A stretch of DNA of 64,000 nt from Peptostreptococcus sp. D1 (GTDB lineage: Bacteria; Bacillota; Clostridia; Peptostreptococcales; Peptostreptococcaceae), in assembly GCF_900112955.1 (NCBI RefSeq), contig NZ_FONP01000003.1:1-64000 (forward strand), written 5' to 3'. A model generated the notes under the pieces. The model was given only the letters and a program-made list of their open reading frames with translations. It was not told the origin of the DNA and searched no databases. Every line of letters begins with the position of its first letter. The first letter of the stretch is position 1. The position numbers and the translations under genes are program-made. Shown here piece by piece: positions 45,212 to 54,838 of the stretch.

Positions 45212-46438
45212 ATGAACGATAAATTTTATAGAAATGATAATAAACATAATGATAGCCGATATAATGATAATTATTACAGAAAGTATGATGATTTTAAAGT
45301 AAATAACGATAATAATTACAAGAGAGAGTACTATAAACAGATGAGACAAAAATCAATTGATGAAATTTTTTCAAATATAGATTTTGGTGAAATCAATGAA
45401 TTGATGAGGTCAGGTGTTGATTTAGCCTATAGAGAAGTGAAAAAATCAAATGTGTTTAACGTCGCCACCATGATAACATCTACTTTTTCTGACTATATTA
45501 ATAATAGAGATGATAATAGGCATGTTGGAGAAAGGATAGAGCAAGGATTTGATATTGAAAGATATTCTAATAAGCCTCAGGGATATATTCCTATGGTTAT
45601 TGCTCAAATAGGCTTTTATACAATTGCCAGTACTATTTTGATTTCTGGATGTATTTTTGCTTTATTAGGGATTTCTGGATTGGCTGCATTGCTTTTTTCA
45701 ATTGCAATAGCTTCATTTGGATTTGGAGTATTTTCTAGCATTAGAGCAAGAACTATTACACGATTTAGGAAGTATATTTCTTATTTCAGCAATAGAGAAT
45801 TTGATGATATCGATAGGATTTCGAAAACCTTAAACATTGATAAGAATAAGGTTGTCAAGGACTTAAAGACAATGATAAAAAATAATTATTTCAATCAAGG
45901 TCATTTGGTAGAAAATGATTCCTTGTTTATTGTGAATAATCAGTGCTATCAATATTATTATGAGGCATATAAAAATAGACAGAAGATTGAAAAAGAAAGG
46001 CTTGAAATTGAGAAAAATGATGAGCTTAAAATCTTTATAAATGAAACGAATGAAAAAAACGACGAGCTCAATTATCTTAGCAAGACTATTACGGACAGAG
46101 ATGTTGTAAATGAAATAGACAGAATACTTGAATCTTCAAAGCAAATAGTTGAGGTTGTGAAGAAGTATCCTGAGCAGCTGGTGTTGCTAAATCGATATTC
46201 AACATATTATTTACCAACTACTGTCAAGCTTGTAAAAGCTTTTTCTGAGATGGAGAATAATTCAGAAAGAATTGTCTCGTCTAATACAACTAAAGATCAA
46301 ATTTCAAGCACGCTAGTCACAATTTCTGAAGCCTTTGACAGGTTGCTTGATCAGCTGCTTTCAGTAAAAAAAATGGACATAAACGCTGATATTTCAGTAT
46401 TGAATACTATGCTGTCACAAGACGGATTAAAAAAATAA
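45212..46438 (+). CDS. XpaC family membrane protein
   Basis: A 408-residue protein. The first 45 residues are Asn/Asp/Tyr-rich and disordered. Two close membrane helices lie at about 130-185 (IAQIGFYTIASTILISGCIF, then LAALLFSIAIASFGFGVFSS). The C-terminal part (about 260-400) is helical with RYSTYYLPTTVKLVKAFSEME, the XpaC signature, a family named for 5-bromo-4-chloroindolyl phosphate hydrolysis although its real role is unclear. XpaC and TelA are commonly paired, as here. ATG 45212 follows GAGGAG; TATAAT lies at 45185-45190. Confidence 0.88.
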   Translation: MNDKFYRNDNKHNDSRYNDNYYRKYDDFKVNNDNNYKREYYKQMRQKSIDEIFSNIDFGEINELMRSGVDLAYREVKKSNVFNVATMITSTFSDYINNRDDNRHVGERIEQGFDIERYSNKPQGYIPMVIAQIGFYTIASTILISGCIFALLGISGLAALLFSIAIASFGFGVFSSIRARTITRFRKYISYFSNREFDDIDRISKTLNIDKNKVVKDLKTMIKNNYFNQGHLVENDSLFIVNNQCYQYYYEAYKNRQKIEKERLEIEKNDELKIFINETNEKNDELNYLSKTITDRDVVNEIDRILESSKQIVEVVKKYPEQLVLLNRYSTYYLPTTVKLVKAFSEMENNSERIVSSNTTKDQISSTLVTISEAFDRLLDQLLSVKKMDINADISVLNTMLSQDGLKK

Positions 46439-46483
46439 TACTATGTTAGAATGGAGGAAGGAGCAAAGCTCCTAAATGAGAAT

Positions 46484-47629
46484 ATGAGTGAAGAAATAAA
46501 ATTGACCCTTGATGGTTTGGTCGAAAAAGAAATAAAAAATGAAAATAGCAGTGAGTTAAATATAAAAAGCTTGGCTGATTTTAACGAGCTTGATATGTCG
46601 AATTTTACTGAGGAAGAGAAACAGATTGTGCAGGATTTTTCCGAAAAAATCGATATTTCAAATTCACAATTGGTTCTTGAGTATGGCGCAGGTGTACAAA
46701 AGAAGATGTCGGATTTTTCCGATCAAACTTTGAGTGTTATAAGAACAAAAGACCTAGGTGAGGTTGGAGATATGATTTCCAATTTAGTTGTAGAGCTGAA
46801 AAGCTTTGATTTGGATTCAGACAAGAAGGATTCTGGTATTTTTTCTTTTTTCAAAAAAGCAGCAAAGAAAAAGGATATGATTCAGGCGAGATACACAGAG
46901 GCAGAAGCAAATGTCGATGAAATCGTAAAAACTCTTGAAAAGCAACAGATAACTTTGATGAAAGATGTTGCGATGCTTGATCAGATGTACGATCTGAACA
47001 AGAACTACTTTAAGGAAGTTTCCATGTATATAGCTGCTGGAAAGAAAAAATTGGAGGAAATAAATACAAAAACTCTTCCGGAGTTGAATGCTATAGTGAC
47101 AGCAAATAGAAGAGATGAAGACATTCAAAAGTTAGATGAATTAAATTCTCAAGTTGTTAGATTTGAAAAAAAGCTTCATGATCTGGATTTGTCGAGAACA
47201 ATTTCTTTGCAAACTGCTCCACAGATTAGGATGGTACAAAACGTAAATATGGAAATGGTTGAAAAAATCCAATCTACAATTGTAAATACAATACCTTTGT
47301 GGAAAAATCAAATGGTGATATCTCTAGGAGTTGCAAATGCCCAAGAGGCTGTGAAAATTCAAAAGCAAATTTCTGATACAACTAATGCACTTTTGAATAA
47401 AAATGCTGAAGCCTTGAAAATGGCTACTGTAGAGGCGGCAAGAGAGTCAGAAAGAGGCATTGTGGATATTGACACCTTAAAAAAGACAAATGAAGCATTA
47501 ATTTCAAGTCTTGATGAAGTTATGAAAATTCAAGAGGATGGAAGAACGAAGAGGGCAGAAGCGGAAAAAGAAATTAGAAATTTAGAAAACGAATTGAAAG
47601 CAAAAATAATTGAAATAGCTACAAAGTAG
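46484..47629 (+). CDS. TelA family protein (toxic anion resistance)
   Basis: A 381-residue, all-helical soluble protein of the TelA family, associated with tellurite and envelope-stress tolerance in Firmicutes; it acts with XpaC-like partners at the membrane by an unknown mechanism. FSEKIDISNSQLVLEYGAGVQKKM, FFKKAAKKKDMIQARY and VMKIQEDGRTKRAEAEKE are typical. The start is ambiguous: ATG 46451 has no ribosome binding site upstream, while ATG 46484 lies behind GGAGG (46453-46457) with a GGAGC-AAA-GCTCC hairpin (46460-46472) between them. The gene follows xpaC directly. Confidence 0.88.
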   Translation: MSEEIKLTLDGLVEKEIKNENSSELNIKSLADFNELDMSNFTEEEKQIVQDFSEKIDISNSQLVLEYGAGVQKKMSDFSDQTLSVIRTKDLGEVGDMISNLVVELKSFDLDSDKKDSGIFSFFKKAAKKKDMIQARYTEAEANVDEIVKTLEKQQITLMKDVAMLDQMYDLNKNYFKEVSMYIAAGKKKLEEINTKTLPELNAIVTANRRDEDIQKLDELNSQVVRFEKKLHDLDLSRTISLQTAPQIRMVQNVNMEMVEKIQSTIVNTIPLWKNQMVISLGVANAQEAVKIQKQISDTTNALLNKNAEALKMATVEAARESERGIVDIDTLKKTNEALISSLDEVMKIQEDGRTKRAEAEKEIRNLENELKAKIIEIATK

Positions 47630-47652
47630 TTATATAAAATGGAGGAACGCTA

Positions 47653-48804
47653 GTGAATAAAAAATATACGCTAATATCGCCGTGTTTTTTTGGAATGGAA
47701 AAAATGTTAGCTAATGAAATTAAAGCTCTTGGGTTTGAAATAGAAAAAACTGAAGATGGGAGAATAACCTATAAGACAGACGAATATGGAATTGCAAAGG
47801 CAAATATTTGGTTGAGATGTGCTGAAAGAGTTAATCTAAAAGTAGCAGAGTTTACAGCCAAAAGCTTTGAGGAGCTTTACGATAAAACTAGAAGAATAGA
47901 CTGGTCAAGATTTATTCCATATGGCTCACAGTTTCCGGTTTCAAAGGCGTCGTCTATCAAATCTAAGTTATTTTCTACTACAGACATTCAGTCGATAGTA
48001 AAGAAAGCAGTAGTTGATTCCTTGAAGGAAAAATATCTGGAAACAGGAATTTTAAAAGAGGACAAGGAAAAATATCCAATATTCGTATTCATACATAAGG
48101 ATAAGGTTGTTTTATCGATTGACACCAGTGGAGTAGCCTTGCATAAAAGAGGATATAGAGAAGCTGCGAATAAGGCTCCAATAAGAGAAACCCTGGCTGC
48201 TGGCTTGGTCTATTTAACACCCTGGAAGCCTGGGAGAACACTTGTCGATCCGTTATGTGGCTCAGGGACTATTCTGATTGAAGCAGCCATGATCGGAATA
48301 AACATGGCACCTGGATTGAACAGGGAGTTTATTTCTGAAAAATGGAGAACAATAGATAAAAAGATATGGTGGGATGTGAGAAGAGATGCTTTTGATCAGA
48401 TGAACGACAATGAAGACTTTGTGATTTATGGCTATGATATAGATCCGGAAAGCATAAAAATTGCAAAAGCAAATGCCGAATTGGCTGGTGTTGAAAGCTA
48501 TATAAAGTTTGATGCTGCAGATGCTACAGCTTTTAAAAGCGACGAGGAATATGGATTTATAATAACGAATCCACCATATGGAGAAAGATTGGAGGACAAA
48601 GAGTCGGTAAAGATGTTATACAAAGCTATGGGATATACCTTTAGGAATTTGAAAAATTGGTCATACTATGTAATAACTTCTTTCGAGAATTTTGAGTACG
48701 AGTTTGGTATGGATTCTTCTAAAAAGAGAAAGCTGTACAATGGTATGCTTAAAACATATTATTATCAGTATCCAGGTCCAAAGCCACCAAAGAAAAGCGA
48801 ATAG
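47653..48804 (+). CDS. THUMP-domain RNA methyltransferase (RlmL N-terminal/YpsC type)
   Basis: A 383-residue RNA N2-guanine methyltransferase. A THUMP domain (about 55-155) precedes the Rossmann methyltransferase with DPLCGSGTILIEAAMIG (SAM site) and the catalytic NPPYGERL. It corresponds to the first half of E. coli RlmL (23S rRNA G2445) and to B. subtilis YpsC. GTG 47653 is the start, 8 bases after GGAGGAA. Conserved and probably housekeeping; not linked to the telA operon by function. Confidence 0.93.
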   Translation: MNKKYTLISPCFFGMEKMLANEIKALGFEIEKTEDGRITYKTDEYGIAKANIWLRCAERVNLKVAEFTAKSFEELYDKTRRIDWSRFIPYGSQFPVSKASSIKSKLFSTTDIQSIVKKAVVDSLKEKYLETGILKEDKEKYPIFVFIHKDKVVLSIDTSGVALHKRGYREAANKAPIRETLAAGLVYLTPWKPGRTLVDPLCGSGTILIEAAMIGINMAPGLNREFISEKWRTIDKKIWWDVRRDAFDQMNDNEDFVIYGYDIDPESIKIAKANAELAGVESYIKFDAADATAFKSDEEYGFIITNPPYGERLEDKESVKMLYKAMGYTFRNLKNWSYYVITSFENFEYEFGMDSSKKRKLYNGMLKTYYYQYPGPKPPKKSE

Positions 48805-48815
48805 GAGGTAGAGCT

Positions 48816-50180
48816 TTGAAAAAAACAAAGATATTTTCATTTATGGCAATTCTTATATTGATAGCTTTTAATATTTCTGGCTGTAAGCTTGAATCTCTGA
48901 GATCTCCAGAGAAACTGTTAGAAATGCCTATTTATGATGAAAGTAGTAGAAATTTGTATCTTGATGTAAAAAAATTAACTCCAGCCGATACAAGCTTTAT
49001 TCTACCCAAGAATGTAAATGATATCGGAAAAATAAATACTGTCAATCTTGACAATAACGAAAATAAAGAGCTGGTTGTCTTTAAGAAAAAAGAAAATGAT
49101 AATCACAATATCAATAGTATTTATATGTATATATTTCAAATTGAAGATGGCACAATCAAGGATGATACTGAGCAAATTGTAAGGCTGTCAGGTGATAGCA
49201 TAAAGTATGCAAATTTCGTAGATATAAATGGTGATAATAAAAATGAAATCGTAGTGCAGGTTGTAAATAAAGGGCTTGAGAGTATATATATTTTCCAATA
49301 TAACGACAATATAATAAAAAAAATAGCGGAATACTCATCGTCAAAAGAGTCCATAAGATTGAATTATTTTGATTATAATAGTGATGGAAAAAAAGAATGT
49401 CTTGCTTTAGTGCAGGATTTATCAAACTACACTGTTAAAATTTCTGAGATGAAATATTCAAATGGCAAGATATACTTTTTGAAGGGATCTGATAACCAAA
49501 ACATTGACAATATGGAAAAGGTAAATATATTGGATGGATTTGTTTCAAAGGATTCGAAGGGGAGCGTTATCGTATACCAAAATATTGCTGGCTCATCTGT
49601 GAACCAAATAATTGTCTATAGAGATGGAAAATTCGAAAAGGTAATAGATGAAAACGATGAAAAAATAAAAAATCCAATTGCATTGAGAGTAGCAGATATT
49701 GATAATGACGGGATTTTTGAAATACCAAAGATGGAGTTTAAGTACAGCAATAACACTACTAATGAGGCAAGGGTAATATCATGGTACAAATGGAATGGTA
49801 AAATTGGAAGCGAGTCAAGTATAAATTTAGTTGAACAGATTTTTTACTGTTATGATTACAATTTCAAAATTATAATACCAGATAAATTCCGAAATAAATT
49901 TTTTATTAGACAAAATTATGAAGAAAATAAAAGCACATTCCAATTTTATATAAAAGACGAATATGATAATAATCAAAATAATCAAAAATTATTTAATATT
50001 GATATAGATCTTAAAGAACAAGAAGGGTATGACAAAAATAAAATTTATAGAAAAAGCAATGTGCTTTGTGAGTTAGATAATTATATATACTATATATCTA
50101 GTATAAACGAAAACAATTTAAATAAATATGGTATTAGTATTGAGGATATAAAAAATAGATTTTACCAGATTAATAAATAG
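48816..50180 (+). CDS. Lipoprotein with FG-GAP/VCBS-like repeats
   Basis: A 454-residue lipoprotein: signal ending NISGCKLES, Cys near 23. The mature part holds several Asp/Asn-rich repeats of the DxNxDxxxE type (DNNENKELVVF, DINGDNKNEIVVQ, DYNSDGKKECLAL, DIDNDGIFEIP), which resemble calcium-binding FG-GAP beta-propeller repeats. TTG 48816 lies 7 bases after GGAGG. It is 27 bases upstream of a response regulator and kinase, so it may be an extracellular sensor partner; ligand unknown. Confidence 0.82.
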   Translation: MKKTKIFSFMAILILIAFNISGCKLESLRSPEKLLEMPIYDESSRNLYLDVKKLTPADTSFILPKNVNDIGKINTVNLDNNENKELVVFKKKENDNHNINSIYMYIFQIEDGTIKDDTEQIVRLSGDSIKYANFVDINGDNKNEIVVQVVNKGLESIYIFQYNDNIIKKIAEYSSSKESIRLNYFDYNSDGKKECLALVQDLSNYTVKISEMKYSNGKIYFLKGSDNQNIDNMEKVNILDGFVSKDSKGSVIVYQNIAGSSVNQIIVYRDGKFEKVIDENDEKIKNPIALRVADIDNDGIFEIPKMEFKYSNNTTNEARVISWYKWNGKIGSESSINLVEQIFYCYDYNFKIIIPDKFRNKFFIRQNYEENKSTFQFYIKDEYDNNQNNQKLFNIDIDLKEQEGYDKNKIYRKSNVLCELDNYIYYISSINENNLNKYGISIEDIKNRFYQINK

Positions 50181-50207
50181 TTAATTGAGTTCAAAACAGG
50201 AGGAAGC

Positions 50208-50903
50208 ATGGAAAAGATTTTAGTGTTGGAGGATGAAATTGGTATTAGGAGCTTTGTCAGTATCAATTTGAAAAGAGAAGGCTACGAAGTGATTGAGGCT
50301 GGAACTGGATCTGAAGCTATAGAAAAATTAAACTCTGAGAAAAATATATCTGTGGCACTTTTGGATATAATGTTGCCAGATATGAGTGGTATTGATGTTT
50401 GTAAATACATAAGAGAAAACTATGACAATATAGGTGTTATTATGTTGACTGCGAAATCTCAGGAAGAGGACAAAATTGAAGGGTTTGTTTCTGGAGCAGA
50501 TGACTATATTATAAAGCCATTTAGTATTAAAGAGCTATTAGTTAGAGTTGCAGCACTTATCAGAAGAGTTCAAAAAAATAATGACTCAAAGAAGAACAAT
50601 ATGATAGATACACCGCCCTTTTTACTGGATCAAAATAAGAGAAAGCTGTACAAAAATGGTATAGAAGTGGATCTAACACCTACAGAATTCTCTATTGTCA
50701 AATATTTGATGATAAATGACAGTCAAAGCCTGAGCAGAGATCAGATATTGGAAGAGGTATGGGGGTCTGTCGTGCTTTATGACTACAAGATTGTTGATGT
50801 CAATATCAGAAGAATTAGAAATAAAATAGAAGATGATCCATCAAAGCCAAAGTATATTCAAACTATTTGGGGGTATGGATATTCATTTAGGAGAGGGGAA
50901 TAA
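50208..50903 (+). CDS. OmpR/PhoB family response regulator
   Basis: A 231-residue regulator. The receiver domain has acidic pocket residues LEDE near 7-9, phosphoacceptor Asp in ALLDIMLPDMSG near 53, Thr in MLTAKSQ and Lys in DYIIKPF. The C-terminal winged-helix domain (about 130-230) ends YIQTIWGYGYSFRRG. AGGAGG precedes the ATG. Its stop overlaps the kinase start (TAATG), so the pair is translationally coupled. Confidence 0.95.
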   Translation: MEKILVLEDEIGIRSFVSINLKREGYEVIEAGTGSEAIEKLNSEKNISVALLDIMLPDMSGIDVCKYIRENYDNIGVIMLTAKSQEEDKIEGFVSGADDYIIKPFSIKELLVRVAALIRRVQKNNDSKKNNMIDTPPFLLDQNKRKLYKNGIEVDLTPTEFSIVKYLMINDSQSLSRDQILEEVWGSVVLYDYKIVDVNIRRIRNKIEDDPSKPKYIQTIWGYGYSFRRGE

Positions 50904-52354
50904 TGCCAATACATTTTGGAGGCTTACGAAAAAAAGTATTAAAAAACTTCATAATAATAATTATAATGGTTGTTTTGTCATTTGAATTAATAATTACTTT
51001 TTTTGCAAGTAGATATTACTATAACTCTGTTAGGCAAGTATTGATGACACAGGTTTCGAATGCAAATTCAATAAATACATCTCTAAATGTCGATAATTCA
51101 AGCTTTATCGACAAGGCGACTAAAACAGTCGACAGCAGACTACATAGCTCTGATAGTAAAATAGCTATAAATATAGTAGACAAAAATGGCAGAGTGATAG
51201 TAGATCAATATGGATTTAAGACATATAAATTTGCAAATTATATAGATGTAAAAAAAGCTATGCAAAATATTGATCCAGTTGCGCCATACACATACAGAGA
51301 AAATATTACTGGTGAAAAGGTCATGAGCGTATCTGTTCCTATCAAGGTGAGTGGATTGGTTGAAGGTGCAATCAGATACAGTATATCTTTGAAATACATC
51401 GATTTAGAAATAATAAAAATAATAGTATATTTAGTTTTCATAGGTATTTTGGTGCTTTTATTTAGTATTGGATTGAGTCTTAAATTTGCAGAGAGTATCA
51501 TAGAACCGCTTACTGAGCTAAAAATATTTTCAAATATGCTAGCAAAGGGCAATTACAACATAAAGATGAATAAAGAGAGAATTTCTGATGACGAAATAGG
51601 TGATCTTGCAAGAACCTTTGAAAATATGGCTAGTGAAATCCAAAAGAGTGACAAGCTTAAAGACGAGTTTATCTCATCAATTTCTCACGAGCTTAGAACT
51701 CCGCTGACCTCCATTAATGGATGGAGTGAGACCTTAAAGCTGGATAATATCAACAAGGAAGAATTAAGCATGGGTTTAAATATAATTCAAGATGAAACCC
51801 ATAGATTGATTAAGCTGGTAGAAGAGTTATTGGATTTTTCGAGGCTGTCATCGGATCGAATCAAGCTGCAAATTGAAGAAGTAAATATCGAAAATTTGGT
51901 TGTAAGTGTAATCAATCAGCTTAGGGCAATGGCAGTAGATAAAAATTTGAGATTGAGCTTTGAATTTATCAATCAGAATATGAAGCTGATTTATGCTGAT
52001 AAAAATAGATTGAGGCAGGTATTGATAAATCTGATACAAAATTCAATCAAATTTACTCCAAGTGAGGGGATAATTGTTGTATCAGTCGATCAGGATTTTG
52101 ATATGACAAAGATAGTGGTTCGTGATACTGGAGAAGGTATAGAAGAGCAAAACCTCAATAAAGTGTCTCAGAAGTTTTTCCAGGAAAATTTCCACAAGGC
52201 AGGAAGCGGTCTTGGCTTGGCTATTAGCGAGGAAATTATCAAGCTGCATGGTGGTGTAATGCAGATAAAAAGTAAAAAAAATGAAGGTACAGAAATTACT
52301 TTCACAATAAAAAATGACAATAAAAAGAAGTCTAATGATAGAGCTTTAAGATAA
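50903..52354 (+). CDS. Membrane sensor histidine kinase
   Basis: A 483-residue kinase: membrane helix at about 14-36, extracellular sensor (about 37-172, CACHE-like in size, with INIVDKNGRVIVDQYG), second membrane helix at about 173-195, HAMP, then the HisKA domain with ISHELRTPLTSING (phospho-His) and HATPase with NLIQNSIKFTPSEG, DTGEGI and GSGLGLAIS. Same arrangement as PhoR/WalK-like kinases. Ligand unknown; the lipoprotein upstream is a possible partner. Confidence 0.95.
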   Translation: MPIHFGGLRKKVLKNFIIIIIMVVLSFELIITFFASRYYYNSVRQVLMTQVSNANSINTSLNVDNSSFIDKATKTVDSRLHSSDSKIAINIVDKNGRVIVDQYGFKTYKFANYIDVKKAMQNIDPVAPYTYRENITGEKVMSVSVPIKVSGLVEGAIRYSISLKYIDLEIIKIIVYLVFIGILVLLFSIGLSLKFAESIIEPLTELKIFSNMLAKGNYNIKMNKERISDDEIGDLARTFENMASEIQKSDKLKDEFISSISHELRTPLTSINGWSETLKLDNINKEELSMGLNIIQDETHRLIKLVEELLDFSRLSSDRIKLQIEEVNIENLVVSVINQLRAMAVDKNLRLSFEFINQNMKLIYADKNRLRQVLINLIQNSIKFTPSEGIIVVSVDQDFDMTKIVVRDTGEGIEEQNLNKVSQKFFQENFHKAGSGLGLAISEEIIKLHGGVMQIKSKKNEGTEITFTIKNDNKKKSNDRALR

Positions 52355-52475
52355 ATATAGAGTTTTTGTATTAAGCTTTGCATTATGCTTGGATAAATAG
52401 CTAAGATTTGAAAATTAATAAAGATGATAACACAACAATTTCATATTTATATGTCTATTGTTGATGGAGGTAAAT

Positions 52476-53816
52476 TTGAATACTGATTTGGGTAGTGAAA
52501 AAATAACGAAGCTTATATTTATGCAAAGTGGACCAGCTATAATGAGTATGGTGGTTGCTGCAATATATAATATTGTAGATAGGATTTTTGTTGGAAGAAT
52601 AGAACCATTGGCACTTACTGCTGTTGGTATAACAATGCCATTTCAATATGTTCAAATGGCATTTGTTCTTTTGATCGGTATTGGCGGATCAACATTGATA
52701 TCCATTAGATATGGAGAAAAGGATATTGAGTCAGCTGAAAGTATACTGTATAATTCATTGATTTTTATTGTTGTTGCCGAGCTAGCTATAACTGTACTGG
52801 GGATACTTTTTATAGACCCTATATTTAGGCTGATGGGAGTATCACAATCAGTGGATAGAATGGCTAGAGAGTATATAGTAATAATTCTTCTGGGAGGAGT
52901 TACAGGGTTAACGGGATATTGCTTAAATAATTCAGTTAGAAGTACTGGATTTTCCAAATATTCGATGAAATATGTAACTATAAGCTCTGTTATCAATATA
53001 GTATTAGATGCAATTTTTATTTTCGTATTTGGCTGGGGAGTAAAGGGAGCAGCTTTTGCAACTGTGATATCTCAATCACTTGTTACACTGTACGTGATTA
53101 ATTTCTTCATAAAGAATGAATCGGCTCCAATTAGACTAAAGCTTGGGGCATCAAGGATTAGCAAGGATAGTATTAGAAAGATAGTATCCAATGGAGCACC
53201 AAGCTTTTATATGAATATTTCTGGGGTTGTTTTGGGAGTAATTCTGAATAGATTTATAATAAGCTTCGGTGGAGATTATAATATGGCATCAATTACCATA
53301 ATGTCATCAATAAGTATGCTGTTTACAATGATATTTTATGGTATTAGCCAAGGTGCTCAACCGATAATTGGATATAACCTAGGAGCAAAGCAAATAGATA
53401 GGAGTATTGAAGCGGTTAAAGTAGCAGCAATTACAATAACTATATTTTCTGTCATTTTTCTGACATTTATCGAATTATTTCCCAATTTGCTGGTGAGTAT
53501 GTTTACGTCTGATAAGGAATTGATAAAATTGACAAGCCACAATATAAAGATTTTCCTTTTGGGACTTCCTATGATAGGATTACACTCGATCTCAACAACA
53601 TATTTCCAGTCTATATCAAGAGTTAATATGACTTCTATTCTATATGTACTCAGATATGGTGGAATACTTTTACCATTGCTGTGCTTTTTTCCAAATATTC
53701 TAGGAATAGATGGAGTATATGCTTCAAATGCATTAAGTGATATTATCTCTGGCATTATTGCACTATTGTTTTTGATTATAGAAATTCGAAAAGCAAGACC
53801 ATGCTCAGAGCATTAA
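52476..53816 (+). CDS. MATE family efflux transporter
   Basis: A 446-residue, 12-helix MATE transporter (NorM/DinF superfamily). Typical segments: FMQSGPAIMSMVVAAIYNIVDRIFVGR at the start, then GIGGSTLISIRYGEKD and YGISQGAQPIIGYNLGAKQ in the second half. Such proteins export drugs or metabolites by cation antiport. TTG 52476 is chosen because GGAGG ends 5 bases before it; TTG 52458 has no ribosome binding site. It follows the kinase gene after about 120 bases with no clear terminator. Confidence 0.93.
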   Translation: MNTDLGSEKITKLIFMQSGPAIMSMVVAAIYNIVDRIFVGRIEPLALTAVGITMPFQYVQMAFVLLIGIGGSTLISIRYGEKDIESAESILYNSLIFIVVAELAITVLGILFIDPIFRLMGVSQSVDRMAREYIVIILLGGVTGLTGYCLNNSVRSTGFSKYSMKYVTISSVINIVLDAIFIFVFGWGVKGAAFATVISQSLVTLYVINFFIKNESAPIRLKLGASRISKDSIRKIVSNGAPSFYMNISGVVLGVILNRFIISFGGDYNMASITIMSSISMLFTMIFYGISQGAQPIIGYNLGAKQIDRSIEAVKVAAITITIFSVIFLTFIELFPNLLVSMFTSDKELIKLTSHNIKIFLLGLPMIGLHSISTTYFQSISRVNMTSILYVLRYGGILLPLLCFFPNILGIDGVYASNALSDIISGIIALLFLIIEIRKARPCSEH

Positions 53817-53929
53817 AAATATCTTTGCTTTGAAGTAATATTTAAAAAATTAGTGCATAAAAAATTAATGCATAAAAAAATAGAATAGTATTACTTTTAT
53901 TAAAAAATGGCTATTATATAGAAAGGAAG

Positions 53930-54838
53930 ATGAAAATATTGATATTGATAAATATGTTTAACGGATTCTGTATGGCTTTGGCTGACAGTGTTCCAGGTGT
54001 TTCCGGTGGGACTATAGCATTTATATTAGGATTTTATGAAAAATTACTGGAGTCAATCAATATACTTACGACAAGGGATAAGAAAAATTTTAGAAAAGCA
54101 GTATCTTTTTTGATTAAATTGATGATAGGATGGGCATTTGGCATGCTTTGTTCCGTTTCATTTTTGACGAAAATGTTTGAGAAAAACATATATTTTATGA
54201 GTTCACTTTTTATAGGGCTGACTGTTGCGTCAATTTTCTATATAATTAGGAGTGAGTTTTCCAAAATAGAAAAAAAGAATTCATATTTGCTATTTTCAAT
54301 ATTTGGTATTCTTCTGGTTGTTTGTATTTCGGCGTTGAGAGATCGATTTTCCAATAATGGACTTGTGGTCATGACAAATATGAGCTTATTTGAATATTTG
54401 TATCTATTTTTTACTGGGGTAATGGCGGTTTCGGCAATGGTTCTGCCTGGAATTTCAGGATCAACTCTCTTGCTGATATTCGGAGTCTATGTTCCTATTA
54501 TATCGGGCTTAAATAGTATAATAGGTGGTGATTTCTCGACCTTGGGTGGATTAGTAGTGTTTATTTTTGGAGTTTTTTTCGGATTGATATCATCTGTTAG
54601 AATAATTAGACGCGCATTTATAAAATACAGAAGCAAGATGATATATTTTATTGTAGGCTTAACAGCTGGATCAATTTATGCTATTATGCTAGGTCCAACT
54701 ACCTTGAAGGTCAAGCATGATATGGTAGGTATGAACAATTTCAGCATTTTGGGATTTATTGTTGGAGTCGGAATACTGATATTCATTGGAATGATAAGTC
54801 GTAGAAATAAGGGTGAAAAGCTTGAAAAAGGCAGTTAA
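53930..54838 (+). CDS. DUF368 family membrane protein
   Basis: A 302-residue integral membrane protein with about 8-9 helices and the paired DUF368 motifs GMALADSVPGVSGGT-like (MALADSVPGVSGGTIAF) and MVLPGISGSTLLLIFGVY. Some DUF368 members have been implicated in undecaprenyl-phosphate flipping; that role is plausible here but not shown. AAAGGAAG lies immediately before ATG 53930. Its 3' end overlaps the start of the next gene by 26 bases. Confidence 0.88.
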   Translation: MKILILINMFNGFCMALADSVPGVSGGTIAFILGFYEKLLESINILTTRDKKNFRKAVSFLIKLMIGWAFGMLCSVSFLTKMFEKNIYFMSSLFIGLTVASIFYIIRSEFSKIEKKNSYLLFSIFGILLVVCISALRDRFSNNGLVVMTNMSLFEYLYLFFTGVMAVSAMVLPGISGSTLLLIFGVYVPIISGLNSIIGGDFSTLGGLVVFIFGVFFGLISSVRIIRRAFIKYRSKMIYFIVGLTAGSIYAIMLGPTTLKVKHDMVGMNNFSILGFIVGVGILIFIGMISRRNKGEKLEKGS

